A stretch of DNA of 64,000 nucleotides from NCBI RefSeq assembly GCF_032854445.1, contig NC_088300.1, positions 77,491,966-77,555,965 on the forward strand. Reading direction: 5' to 3'. Each line of letters starts with the position of its first letter. Position 1 is the stretch's first letter. The DNA comes from Liolophura sinensis (Eukaryota > Mollusca > Polyplacophora > Chitonida > Chitonidae). Below, piece by piece: positions 32,701 to 46,245 of this stretch. The translations under genes were made by a program, and so were the position numbers. Below the pieces are notes generated by a model, which had not been told where the DNA came from, did no database searches, and saw only the letters and a list, made by a program, of their open reading frames with translations.

Positions 32701-33660
32701 ATCAGAAACTGGAGCCCATACTCCACACTGGTTGAAACACTGATTACATAACCAGCGTCATTCATAGATTCCAACATGTTTATGCCAAACCTTGGTAAAA
32801 CAAGTCTTTAAAAACTATTTTCAAGCCATAAGATACTGACAGCAGTCTTCAACATTGATCACAGTGCCTCTTGTCAAATGTGAACACAAACTTTGTGCGC
32901 TGAGCACATTTTTGTAAGTGTTCTTGTTTCAACAACAGCATGTCCTGGAGAATTTTAGGGGTTAGAGAAAATTCATTTGAAAAACAGTACCTGGCTCATA
33001 GACAACATGATAATACTAAAGAGGAAGAAAACGTAACACAAATGGTGTTGAAAAACGACTACAGCTGTAAATCAAACAGTGACAAAAGTAGCTGAACAGA
33101 ACTTCTACCATATCATCTGCAGATTATTATTTGACCATTATCACCAATTAAAAGATGACTAAGATATTTTCTAAGAATATACCACAGTAACAAGCCCATG
33201 CTCTCCACCTTTTAAGCATATCATGAACATTTTTTTGTTTTAGAGAATATTATTGTAGTTTACATATAATGAACCTCTGACATACTGGTATGTATACGAT
33301 AACAATGGCCTCAGAATTAGCATTCTTCCATTTGTCAAAATCTAGATGTTCATATCTATCTGAGTCAACCCCAACAAACTTGTGTCCCTTGGCAACATAC
33401 CCAAAACCCAGTCAGACCAAATTAGTTCTACAACAGATAATCTTCCACAGTTTCAAAAACAAAATGTCAGAGCAGAAAGTTAATTAGACATAAAACATAT
33501 ATAACAATTGGTCAGTTATATACATGCAGACAGATGGTACATGACAGAAACCATTTCTATAATTACACAGCTTTACAAGCACGTTCTCAGTCAAAGCAAC
33601 ATCTCCAATTCTGCTGACACCTCCACAATAGTCCAAAATTTAGGATTCTCTTTCTCAACA
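29800..33660. other. LC3 3' flank / intergenic, nothing recognised
   Basis: AT-rich sequence with only short ORFs on both strands. It may include a long LC3 3' UTR reaching a minus-strand AATAAA at 31243-31248. I see no RNA gene or repeat array here. Confidence 0.35.
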
Positions 33661-33671
33661 TGGAAAAAAAG

Positions 33672-36073
<2,402 letters not shown>

Positions 36074-36799
36074 TATGTTCTGTAAACTGTAAGAAAGCTA
36101 CTACAATGTGTCAAACGTGACGGATTTCTCCTCCTTTTGCCCGGAAGTAGCCGCCAGATGGCGCTTGTTTATTTTGGTTATTCTTGTTAGTGGGTTATAC
36201 CATTTTAATATCAGTAATTCTGAATAAAGGAAGGCAAAATATACATTTAAAGTATTAACCACGGGAAGAAAAACATATTTTGATAGTACTGAAAAAAGCC
36301 TCAAGCGGATTCATTACTGCTTAAATGTATATCAGATCTGATACTACTCTTTGCAACTATTTAAGGGGAGTGAGTAAAGGAAAGAGAACAGCATTTTTGA
36401 CAGTCAATCCACCATGTGATGGGGATGGGCAAACCCAAGCAGTCTTGTGACAAATATTTATCTCTACTACGTAAAGCTATCAAAAGGCTGAAATACAGGG
36501 ATTTCCTACCCGCTATAGCCATTCAGTTAAGACCAGTTAACAGCTAGAAAACATATACCGATAGAAAAGCTGGAAAAAAGGAGGGATGGTCGGGAATTGC
36601 AGTTGTGTACCGGTATATACACTTCCAGAGATGCATAGGCTTACCAAAATGACTAGAATACTCAACTTTTTGCCTGGATCAGAATGATAATGTGTAGCCA
36701 GTATTATTGCGGTTAGGGCTGTCAGAATATGACATAAAGCTGTATATCAAAACACATAACAGAACAAAAATATATAGCTATAATTTTGTAGAAAACGGA

Positions 36800-37475
36800 T
36801 AAAGTTATCCTTTAACCGTCTGGGTGAAGCTGTGCAAGTTATGTTTCAATTCAGTATGATCAACCATTCAGTACTATCATCAACTGTTGTAGAAAAAAAA
36901 TGCTGGAAAACTGTCCGAGTCCAAACACAAAAAACAGCCACATAAATTTTGTCAGACATGGACAAAAAATGTCTTAATCTCAGTCCTGATGACTATGTTC
37001 ACTTTTTTTTTATGTTTGGACTTGGGTACTAGCTAGTCCAGTCATTAAAACCACGAACAGTCAGATCTGATGTGTAACTTGCCATGGTGAAACCATGTAA
37101 CAAGTTTGAATTCAATATGATGTACTTTTTGAAAAAAATACAAGAAAAGTGATTTATGACAGGCTGACAGATTAACTGACTGTCACTTGAGGTATAAATT
37201 AACCTATATCCGTGATTCCGGTAGCTATAAAGGTGACTAATGAAACGGCTTGCCATGAGCAACAGATCGATAGGATTGGAACTGTTTCATTTGAAAGATT
37301 TTGTACAGCTAAAGTGTTACTATGCGAAGCCATAAAATGATACAGATGTGCATAATTTAATAGAGAAAAACTATCAAAATGGTTTGCCATAAGCAACATA
37401 CCTACTGGAAATGTTTCATTCGAAAGATTTTGTGCCACAACTTGGAATGTCACTGTGTAACACTGTGGCATTAGC
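36800..37475 (-). repeat. Low-copy repeat family related to 45838-46245
   Basis: Minus-strand text such as TTTCACCATGGCAAGTTACA near 37080-37105 matches the plus-strand array at 45.9-46.2 kb. Two further related units lie at about 37240-37340 and 37375-37470, sharing GTTTCATT(T/C)GAAAGATTTTG. Confidence 0.6.
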
Positions 37476-37864
37476 AAAACAAAATTCTTTGAGAGAATAA
37501 GTGAAACACAAGGTGAATCGTTTTCATATTTTTGAATAATTTCTTATGCGCATGGCCAAATAATTAGAGAGAAAAAAAACATTAAACAGCAGTGGAAAAA
37601 AATCTTTCATAATTGTTTCCAAGAATCTGACAATCGGCCTCTACGCTTTGAATCTGTGTGGATGTGTTACCGAAGAAAGGCAGATATACAGGTCAAAGAT
37701 GAGTCAAGGCTCAATCCTCCCGCCAAATATTCTCCTGAATGAGTCAACCAATGAAATGTGTACATTTGGTCAGCTGATTAGAAATATGACCAGCTCAAAA
37801 TGGAGGTCATCTTGTTGGCTAGGTGGAAGGCGATGGCTTTTCCCAGCTGAGCTTTATCATCGGA

Positions 37865-37889
37865 ATGCCCCGGAAGAACAAAAGTCAAG
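37865..37889 (+). CDS. Candidate first coding exon, MPRKNKSQ, strong donor
   Basis: ATG at 37865 in fair context (GGAATGC), eight codons and one extra base, then CAAG|GTAAGT. A short basic start ending in a phase-1 donor is typical of genes whose first exon encodes only an N-terminal peptide. Several metazoan C2H2 zinc-finger factors (SALL, FOG, BCL11, teashirt) begin with an RRKQ-type NuRD-binding peptide on such an exon, and this one is only loosely similar. No downstream exon was confidently found in the remaining 26 kb, so the gene is unidentified and the call is tentative. Confidence 0.3.
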
Positions 37890-38640
37890 GTAAGTGTCAT
37901 CATTGAAACATCTATCTTCTGAACCACTTGTAATTTTGTTGACAGTTTTGCATGTAAGTTTAACACAATATGCACAGCTGAACTGGTTAACGGGAAAGGG
38001 CGAGGAAGTGACGTTTCGTTTGAAGGTGGCCGGTAAAGACTTAAGGTTACCTATGATTCTTCGCGGATTTTAAAAATAAATCGAACAAGTTTTTATGTGG
38101 GAGTGTATTTGTGTTTGCTACTAATGCCAGGATCTGAGCTTAAGACTGCTGTTTGGACTTGTCAACATGGGAAAGTCGGTAAAGACTCACAGAAACAGAA
38201 CACTTCACTACTACATAGGCTATAAGTACTTGCAACAGTGATGTACATAAATCTACCCACAGTATGTGTGCTATATGCATTTATATTTTCAGTGCGTTTT
38301 CAGACAGCAAGTACTTTAAATGATGATAATGTTGTTACATTTTTGTCCATGACATAAATAATGCATATAATCAAGAAATAAAAATGTCATTCCGTTGACT
38401 TGTATTCATAGTATTGGAACGAGCGTTTATTTATTATTGACCCTGAATATTTATTTTATATGCAAGATTTTCCCAGCACAGCTGCTATTGAATGTAAAGT
38501 TGCAAGCCAAATTTAAATCAGAATAACAGTTGTGCAGTGCTAATGAGCTTGTAGTGAGAAAGTTTGTGCATCAACCCCAGCATATGAAAACAATGTAGTC
38601 ATATGTACAACATCTACAGTATAGTCATTTGTACAACATA

Positions 38641-38867
38641 GTTAAGTATCTCACCAATGTGGTCTCTGCGGGTTCAAGTCCAGCTCTTGCTGGCTTCCTC
38701 TCCAGCCGTATATGGGAAGGTCTGGCACCAACTTGCGGACGGTTGTGGGTTTTTTGCGGGCTTTGCCCAGTTTCCTCCCACCATAATGCTGGCCACCATC
38801 AGTCATATAAGTGAAATATTCTTGAGCACGGCGTAAAATACCAGTCAAATACAATAAATAAATATTA
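38641..38867 (+). mobile_element. tRNA-derived SINE with conserved central domain (RUDI/Meta-SINE-like), nearly complete
   Basis: A tRNA-like head with B box GGTTCAAGTCC is followed by TTTCCTCCCACCATAATGCT, ATAAGTGAAATATTCTTGAG and GGCGTAAAATACCAGTCAAA, with an AATAAATAAATA tail. This body matches the SINE type I know as widespread and conserved in molluscs. Confidence 0.8.
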
Positions 38868-39770
38868 ACTTCTGCTAATAGTCTGGATGCCAGCTGTCCA
38901 TATATTTCCAGTCCATTATACCTGGGGAAAAGAAAAACTTCATGTTACTGCGTCATCCATTTGAAAACCTGATGTACATGTAGTTACCCGCCCATGTCAA
39001 ATATTTCAAGGCAGTAAGCATAACCGTTGGCTTTGAGCATCACCGAGAAATCTAAAGCCCACGTGGCCAAGGAAATAACCAATCAACGTTGTGCTTTCGA
39101 TAAATTGTGACAGGAAAGGATAAAGAACACAAGTTTCTGCAAACTTCAGGCCATAGAGACATATTTGATGGTTAATTTTTGTACCAAACATCGTGACCGT
39201 TTTTCATGGTAGATGCATCAGGTTTTTAAATGGAGTGGCTCTGACGTTTGCTGGGACCATCCTTAGCCACGCAAAAAATTTTTGCAATCTCGGACTAGCA
39301 CATGGCCTGCCTACCTCAGCCATTGCTGTGCTCTCCCATGCCACGCCAGTCGGCTATTATAAAGTCATGTTTTAGTAGGCCCCGTCCTTTTCCTACGCAT
39401 GTAGAAATCATGCAGCTGATTTGTTCCATTCTTGTGTTGATATGTGCCAAAATCATGCAACCAGTTTGTACCTTTCAGAAGTCCATTCTCCTCAAGTAAA
39501 TGTAACCTTTCAACTTTAAAAACTTTTAACCTTAAAGTTTGTAGTTTTCATGGCACCTTGTGATGGTAATCCACCAGGCTCAAGGGCTCGTATAATAGTT
39601 TCTTTTTCTATATGATGAAAATATATGTTGGATCACTCAGAACAGATATAGCATTTGTTTTTTTTTTGGTTTTTTTTTTTTTTCTAAATGCGGCTGGATG
39701 TCCCTAAACATTCTGATTCTCAAATAAGCTTTAACACTGAAACGTTAACTTAGTAAGTATGTACAGTAGA

Positions 39771-40245
39771 TTCTGTAAACCGACCGTACTCTGGACCGAA
39801 CAAAAATGTCTGTTTAGACAAGATGTCGGTGAATTAAAGATGGGCAAGTAGCATACAACAACAACATGTGCATTGTACATACATATTCGTTAAATTAAAC
39901 TTGTTAAGAGCACAGGGATGCATAGCAACAAGCTGTGGAGAGAAGCTGATCTGTACTTTACTTTAGTACATACGCATAATTACTTTACAAAAAAATTGAT
40001 CCAAGGTAGATTGTTGCTTTTTCATGCACTGATGGACTGTCATCTCTTCAGTGAAGGAGGTCTTGATTTGGATGTGATCCAACAATCGCAGGTCTTCTGG
40101 TGCAAAGAAAGTCCTCAGCATTGGTAAATTTACATTCAAATGTTTCGTAAGTTTGGATAAGTTGAACTTTATCACTCAAATTCATTTCCACATGATGACG
40201 CTTTGCTGGTCTACTGGCCATGGTCGGACATTGTAAGGGCAATAG
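39771..40245 (-). pseudogene. Tigger/pogo-type transposase remnant (internal deletion, frameshifted)
   Basis: The minus strand reads KRHHVEMNLSDKVQLIQTYE near 40150-40210, the start of a CENP-B/pogo helix-turn-helix. In a shifted frame it then reads MTVHQCMKKQQSTLDQFF, like the C-terminus of such transposases. The central DDE catalytic region is absent. At 39771 a sequence TA|CAGTAGATTCTGTAAACC looks like a Tigger-type terminal repeat next to a TA target. I could not find the matching right end. The element is inactive and is only described here. Confidence 0.6.
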
Positions 40246-40990
40246 CAGTTTGAGAAATTTTTATTCAGTCTCTGAGCTACTCGGTGTCAGACTCATCTTT
40301 CACTCACAGAGTGACTAAACTCTGATACTCCTGTACAGTATCAAGACAGGAGAATTTAAACATTTTTTCCGTCAACATTCGGTAGTCTCAGCCGAATTAC
40401 GTCATAGAAGTCCAACCTTTACGAGCTGTCAGAGCTTCACCATTTAATTCAGTGTTAAGAAAGCAACAAAAGTGACCACAAGCATATCAAAGTTCTCCAC
40501 AAAATGGTTTGCTGTTCTTGTGAAAATATATTGTTGAATGACCCTTGAGTTAGTTTTTTCAAGTTTTCAGACAATTTGACCTTCAGGGAAGCGTGGAAAT
40601 GCAGACAGAAGGGTTTTCTACCCACCAAACATAGCTGTATCAGCTCTCACCATTTTCCATCAGAAAGCTACGAGTGGAATATAGATGAACTCAAAAGATT
40701 TGGCCATTATGGACGCCTCAGTCAACTAAAACCTGAAGTATACCCACCATAGTCACCATATTGTATTATATTGTACAAGATTATAGACCGTAATAGGCAT
40801 AGCTTATTCTGAACGGCAACAATAACATATACGGGCAGATGTCATCGCATACGCGTATGAATTAAAAATCACTTGAAGAATAGATTGATATTTATTTGAA
40901 GCAGACAGACGGAGAGAATAGTAGCCTACATATTAAATCTGCTGATGTAGGCATACAGTGCTACACAGGATTGATCTAAAGCTTAATTAC

Positions 40991-41169
40991 CAGTCTGTGT
41001 TGCCTGTGCAGTTGGAAATCCCTGGGCAAAGATCAAATTGAACGTCTGAAAACCCGAAATCTAAGGTCTGGCCAGAGATGTTCGGGTCATAAATCGGAAC
41101 TTCAAGGTCATCTACTATGGTTTCAAAGTGATAGGGCAGTATATTTGCTTCTGTGTAGCTAGAATCCAT
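40991..41169 (-). CDS. Candidate first coding exon of an unidentified minus-strand gene
   Basis: The ATG is in strong Kozak context (GAGATGG). It encodes 59 codons, MDSSYTEANILPYHFETIVD, then DLEVPIYDPNISGQTLDFGF and ending GNTD, acidic and not low-complexity, before a possible donor ACTG|GTAATT. If unspliced, the stop follows the next codon (TGG TAA). A perfect CRE lies about 72 bp upstream. I recognise no family; an acidic N-terminus of a transcription factor is one guess. No partner exon was found. Confidence 0.3.
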
Positions 41170-41240
41170 CTCAAAAATGACATCATTTTGATAGCAATTC
41201 CCAAGTTACATAGGCCAGCTAGACTTGCGTTGGCCATCTA

Positions 41241-41248
41241 TGACGTCA
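41241..41248. promoter_or_regulatory. Perfect CRE palindrome TGACGTCA
   Basis: A full CREB/ATF consensus about 72 bp upstream of the candidate ATG at 41169. A related TGATGTCA lies between it and the ATG. A single 8-bp match can occur by chance in 64 kb, so the position is what makes it notable. Confidence 0.4.
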
Positions 41249-41869
41249 CTTGCTGAGCTTTATGGGGAGGCTGACTGGCTGGGGTAGTAAATCTATTGTT
41301 TTTGGTGGATTTAAAGTCATAATTCTGTTTCTCAGAGGCCATCCTGGTAACATACTGTTTAAACAGTTATAATCTTTATAATTAGGACAGGTAGCTAAAT
41401 CTTGACATTAATCCTTTAATTGGTTTTCTCAACACACAACATTTTCATCAGAAAAATGTGCTAAACCTATTGAATCACATTTAAATACATTTTCTGTAAC
41501 AAGACAAGTGCTGACACTCCTGGTTTAAGACAGGAAGTTTTTAATGCCAAATTATTGTAATGTGCTGTGGTCAAATAAATGATGGGGGAAAAAATGTGAA
41601 GAATTAGTCTCCAGGTAGAAAGTAGCCCATGTGTTTCATGCAGTCTAAGACTTACGTGCATGAGATTTATGTTATGGAAGGGAAACAACTCTGTATTTCT
41701 TTTTCACCTAATTTGGAGTCCTTGGCTGGTTAACCATTGTTGTAAGAAGTCTCCCTGCATATTAGAAAATTGTTCTTTATTTTAGGTTTTCACTTGATAT
41801 GTTTAATTTTAGCTAGCCTGTATGAATTAAGGGGAGGTAAGGAGGGGAGTGTGAAGTGTCGGTGTTGGT

Positions 41870-42740
41870 GTCTGGTTAAGCTTTTTTTTTTAGCTCCTGT
41901 ATAATGTGCTGTCATAAATAGATTGAAGGTTAAGCTTTTTCTTTTAACTCCTGTACATGTATAATGGGTTTACATTCATTCAGTCAAGGTTAAACTTTTT
42001 TGTGTAGCTCTCTAGTCTATGGTATGGTGTGTAAATGCGCATACTTAGGTGGAAGGTTGAACTTTTTTTTTAGCTCTTGTATATTGGATTGAAGGTGTTT
42101 TTTTTTTCTTTTGCTCTCTAGTCTAAGGTATGTTGTGTGAATGCACATTCTCAGATGACAGGTTAAGCTTTTGTTTTAGCTCTTGTATATTAGGCAGTCA
42201 TACATGGATTGAAGGTTAGGCTTTTTTTTTGTGTGTGTATTTTTGTGTTTTTTTTGGTATGTTGTGTAAATGCACATTCTCAGATGACACGTTAAGGTTT
42301 TACTCTTGCCATATGATTAACGTGCTTTTCCAGCCTCGACTAAATCCATATGTATATTGTGATAATCATGGATTTTAAGGTCTGTAAAAGCCAACTCTTA
42401 AAAAGGAAGAGTTTGGGATGTACTAGAGGGCCACATCATGCCTACATATGTGGCTGTTGTCTGCCAAACTGTGTCTGGAGTGCCATGTCCTGTATAGGTA
42501 CTGGGCAGAGCTAAGTGCGATTACGTATGTAATCTGTTCAAATGGTGACATAAAGGAGGCCTCGATGGTTAACTATGAAATACTCAAATGACAAGGGCTG
42601 TTGACAGAAAATTTAGATATCTTATTTAACTTTATGTGTAGCTCTTTCATTTAAGGTATAGGTTGTATAAATGTGTTGTTTTCTTTTAAGCTTTTTATTA
42701 GCTCCTGTATAGTGACAATCCTGTGGATCTCTAGTGTTTT
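41870..42740. repeat. Diverged repeats with GGTTAAGCTTTTT / TAGCTCYTGTATA cores
   Basis: At least six irregularly spaced degenerate units share GAAGGTTAAGCTTTTT, TTTTAGCTCTTGTATA and GGTATGTTGTGTAAATGCAC. T-rich and non-coding. The unit length varies, so it is an old array. Confidence 0.65.
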
Positions 42741-43533
42741 TTTTTATGTTTTGTGTTTACCTATAAAGGGCCAACTGATGGAAGGTTGAAGTGTTTTATT
42801 TGTTTTAGTTTTATACGCTTCGTGAATGTATTTTTATTGATTTTAATTGATAGACTTTCAGTTCAGAAATTTACCAGTTTATATAAACTTCAATTTGTTT
42901 TCTGTAGTAGACAGGTTCTCTAGAAATGAAGTCTCCATGCAGGGCAACAGTGTCTTGTATACAGAGTTTCTCTGACTTTATTGCTTATGAGATTTATTGA
43001 CTTTGCCAGAATTACCATGTTTGTAATCAAGAAAAGTGTCATGTAAGGCTACAATTTTTATGCACATGCCTACCATCATGTAGGAGAACAAAAAGGGTAT
43101 TGGGTTGATCTGGCGATTTTACCGTTTTCCTGTTTTGTGGACACACATTCAGATTGGCTTCATTCTGTTCTCCTGTAAACATAGATTTGTACAAGCCTTT
43201 CTTGTAGGGCTGTAGTTTCTTATGCAATCTCTTATCTAGATAAGCTTTTTGTCTCTCTAGCTACATGTACTTTACCAGATGGGTGGAGTGTAAGAATTTA
43301 CCTTGGTGTATCCCATTTTTTCTAGTATACACCGTATCTGTAAAAAGCTTTCCACATCTATATTGGTGCAAAGAGCCTATTACACTTGTTGATGCATGTG
43401 CCTTCCTATAATGTGACGGAATGTTTAAACCATCCAGGCAGACTGTGACAATTGTCAGCTGAGTATTTGGTCAGCCAATCAGAGGTAGCTATTTGTAAGC
43501 ATTGTACCTGATTCGTGTTCAGATAGCTCTCGG

Positions 43534-43576
43534 GCTAAGGGTGGCCAACGTATCGGTATATAGTAGCCACCCTTAG
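43534..43576. other. Perfect 11-bp inverted repeat around a TATA-like sequence
   Basis: CTAAGGGTGGC and GCCACCCTTAG enclose a loop of about 20 nt with GGTATATAG. A CCAAT box (AGCCAATCAG) sits about 60-80 bp upstream. Confidence 0.6.
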
Positions 43577-43847
43577 ACAGAGGTTTTGGGCTAGTATTTG
43601 CTAGTTGGTTTACATAAGGACTGAGACAAAGTAAGCTACAAGACAAGGATTCAGTACCTAATAATTAATACTGCCTGGCCTTTATTTTTTATTAGAAACT
43701 AGTTATCTTAGATGTCTGGCTGTCTTTAGAGGCATCTAAAATTCACTCCAGCTTTTGCTTTCTGTGAGACATATTACAATCTTCAGGATTCTGATAGTTT
43801 AAGATTATGTTTTTTTTCTTAATGTTTTGTTTGATCTGAATGAGCTG

Positions 43848-43878
43848 TGCCTGCTGATATGTGCAAATCAGCAGGCAC
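43848..43878. other. Perfect 12-bp hairpin
   Basis: GTGCCTGCTGAT, a short loop ATGTGCA(A), then ATCAGCAGGCAC. It is too short for a microRNA precursor. Function unknown. Confidence 0.6.
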
Positions 43879-44394
43879 GTGTACCAGTTTTGTTGCTGTT
43901 GGGTAAGCTTTGTGTACAATGTAGGCGTCTGAGTGTAACTCTGAGGGGTTCCTGGCCTGACCTCTACCATAACCCCTTCTCCTCTGTATTTATAAATAGT
44001 CCAGCATGCTCACTGCATAGCCAGGACACCTGGATCTGCACACATGGGAACATAACTGACCTGGTTTATCCTGTGTGAGTAGGCCAAACCAAAAGATGCC
44101 TTCATATCTTGTTAAGGATTGGCTTCTTAGGAAGTTTATTTTTTCTGTATCAGAACCTTTCTTTAAGTTCATGTTCTGAAATTAAAATTATTGATCTTAA
44201 AGTGTTGGGTACTCACCAAGATGTAGATGTGTGGTTTTGGTATTTTTTCTGTGTTTTTTTTTTTTTTCCATGCAGGTATTACGCACCAAAACAGAATCTA
44301 CATGTGCACAGCTATTCGATGAAGAAGTATCAGCACTTCTTGATAGGAATCATGCAATTCTTGTAATTACATGCTGTTTATTTATTGTTTAAGT

Positions 44395-44520
44395 GATCAA
44401 ATCCAGCTCCTCGCAGCTTTCAGAAAAGGTGACTTGGAGGGTTGTGTACCTGGCGAAGCGGGGTGGTTTTCTGTTAACTCTGCCAGATTTCTCCCACCTT
44501 AAGCTGTGTTCAAAGTCTTG
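44395..44520 (+). mobile_element. Degenerate SINE fragment
   Basis: Contains CAAATCCAGCTC, GGGTTGTGTACCTGG and ATTTCTCCCACCTTAAGCTG, a decayed match to the 38641 element body. Confidence 0.45.
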
Positions 44521-45084
44521 TTGCACCAGACATTGCTGAAAATGTATTTGGGGTAGAGATCAGAATAAATAGCTGTTTCCAGAATTTGCTGAGTATATCT
44601 GTACACTTGTTGACATACTGTAAGCAAACATATCTGTTTTCAGCTAAATCTGAAAAATACAAAAGGCTGGGGATACAAATTATAGCTTTGACATGGCCTA
44701 TGATGTGTCTTGCATGACCTTCTGTTTCACTTGTTTGATAACACATCCCTATTTAATGTGCATAAATACACCTGCCTTCAAATTTAATTATAAGTTCTGG
44801 GCTAGGTTAGGTTTTCATCCATATACAAGGATATGTTTCTTTGAAGCGTTGAAACTTTGAAAAGATCTTCTGTTTACAGAAACCGTTCTTTTCCAGAAAA
44901 ACAATTTGTTTCAGGCGAAGAATTGTGGAACCATAATGTAAAATGTTTTTCATCCAGTTTGTATTCCATTTGCATTCAGATTAAATATGTGCTTGTGAAC
45001 AAACATTGTATAGAAATTTCAACCGTTTTACCTTGATACATGTTTTTGTTCAATGTGGACAAACTTGCCCACCAAAGGGCGACA

Positions 45085-45215
45085 GGTTTTAGATTTCTAT
45101 TGATTTTATTTGATTGGACCTTTAGGCTGTACTCAGTCAAAAATATTTCACATCTACAGCGACCAGGATTATGGTGGGAGAAAACTGGGCCCAGGTCTGA
45201 GAATGCTCTAGGCAA
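45085..45215 (-). mobile_element. RUDI/Meta-SINE-like fragment
   Basis: The minus strand reads TTTTCTCCCACCATAATCCT, GTGAAATATTTTTGACTGAG and GGTCCAATCAAATAAA, matching the body and tail of the 38641 element. Confidence 0.7.
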
Positions 45216-45837
45216 TTGATATGTGCCAGGTGAAGGTCAGAGTTCAACCTTCAACCTTGTTTCAGAAATTGATGCATTTCATGGTGGAATTTGGAGGTAT
45301 TAATGTGTAACTGTATGTAATTAATGACAATCTACCATTAAACTGTGTGGAGTGGAAGCATACATAATTTACTTTCGAGTTTTTTAAGAACATTGCAATG
45401 TTCATTTACCATAGTCGTATGTAGTATCCTAGAAAGATTAAATTATTGATTTATTGTTGCTGGGCTGTACAGAGCAAGTTCTACTAGACTCTCAGTTGCG
45501 CAGAAACCTTTGACAAAACAGGTCAGACCGCTTAAAATGTCTGGTTCATTTGAACCTAGTCTGAAAGAAAAGTTGTGGAAGATAAAAATTAAAATTACCC
45601 CACATTTGATGTTACCAGTTGATGGACTTGTTTGCTAACTGACCTTTTGCTTGGTTTTTACTGATCTTTACACTAATAAATGCACAATCATAGGCACAGT
45701 AATGTTCCTGGGATTTTAAGTTTTGTTTTGTTACATTTATCCCCACCCCATGTCAGTCTCAAGCAATCCAAGATACACATGTAGGCTTTCACCCTACCTG
45801 TGAGTCAATCACACCAGTCTTCCTGATTTTTTTTCTT

Positions 45838-46245
45838 CAGAATGGCTCATTGTATTGAATTGAAAGTAAATGGCTTCACCATGACAAGTTACATATCAAG
45901 TTTTAGTTTTGGATCCCAAGGTCTGATTTTGTTCCAAATTTGGACCTTGTTGGTAGTTTTCTGACTTTTTACAGTTTGTCATACTGAATTGAAACCTGGC
46001 TTCTTCACAATAAGTTACAGGTAAAGTTTGAGTTTTGGACCCTTGCATCTAATTTGGAACTTAACAGTTTCTAGAACTTTTTTGAAAACGGTTCGTCATA
46101 TTGAAATTTGGTGCATTGCTTCACCATGGCAAGTTATACATGAAGTGTGGGTGGGATCCGTACATCCAATTTTTTTACAAAATTATGGCTGTTTTTGGAC
46201 AGTTTTTCAGGAGGTTTTTTTGGTAATGGTTCATTATGGTTTTTT
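45838..46245 (+). repeat. About 125-bp repeat, 3 diverged copies
   Basis: The units share CATATTGAATTGAAA-like starts, GCTTCACCATGRCAAGTTA, AGTTTTGGATCC and CAAATTTGGACC. Members of the same family lie inverted near 37 kb. Confidence 0.7.
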
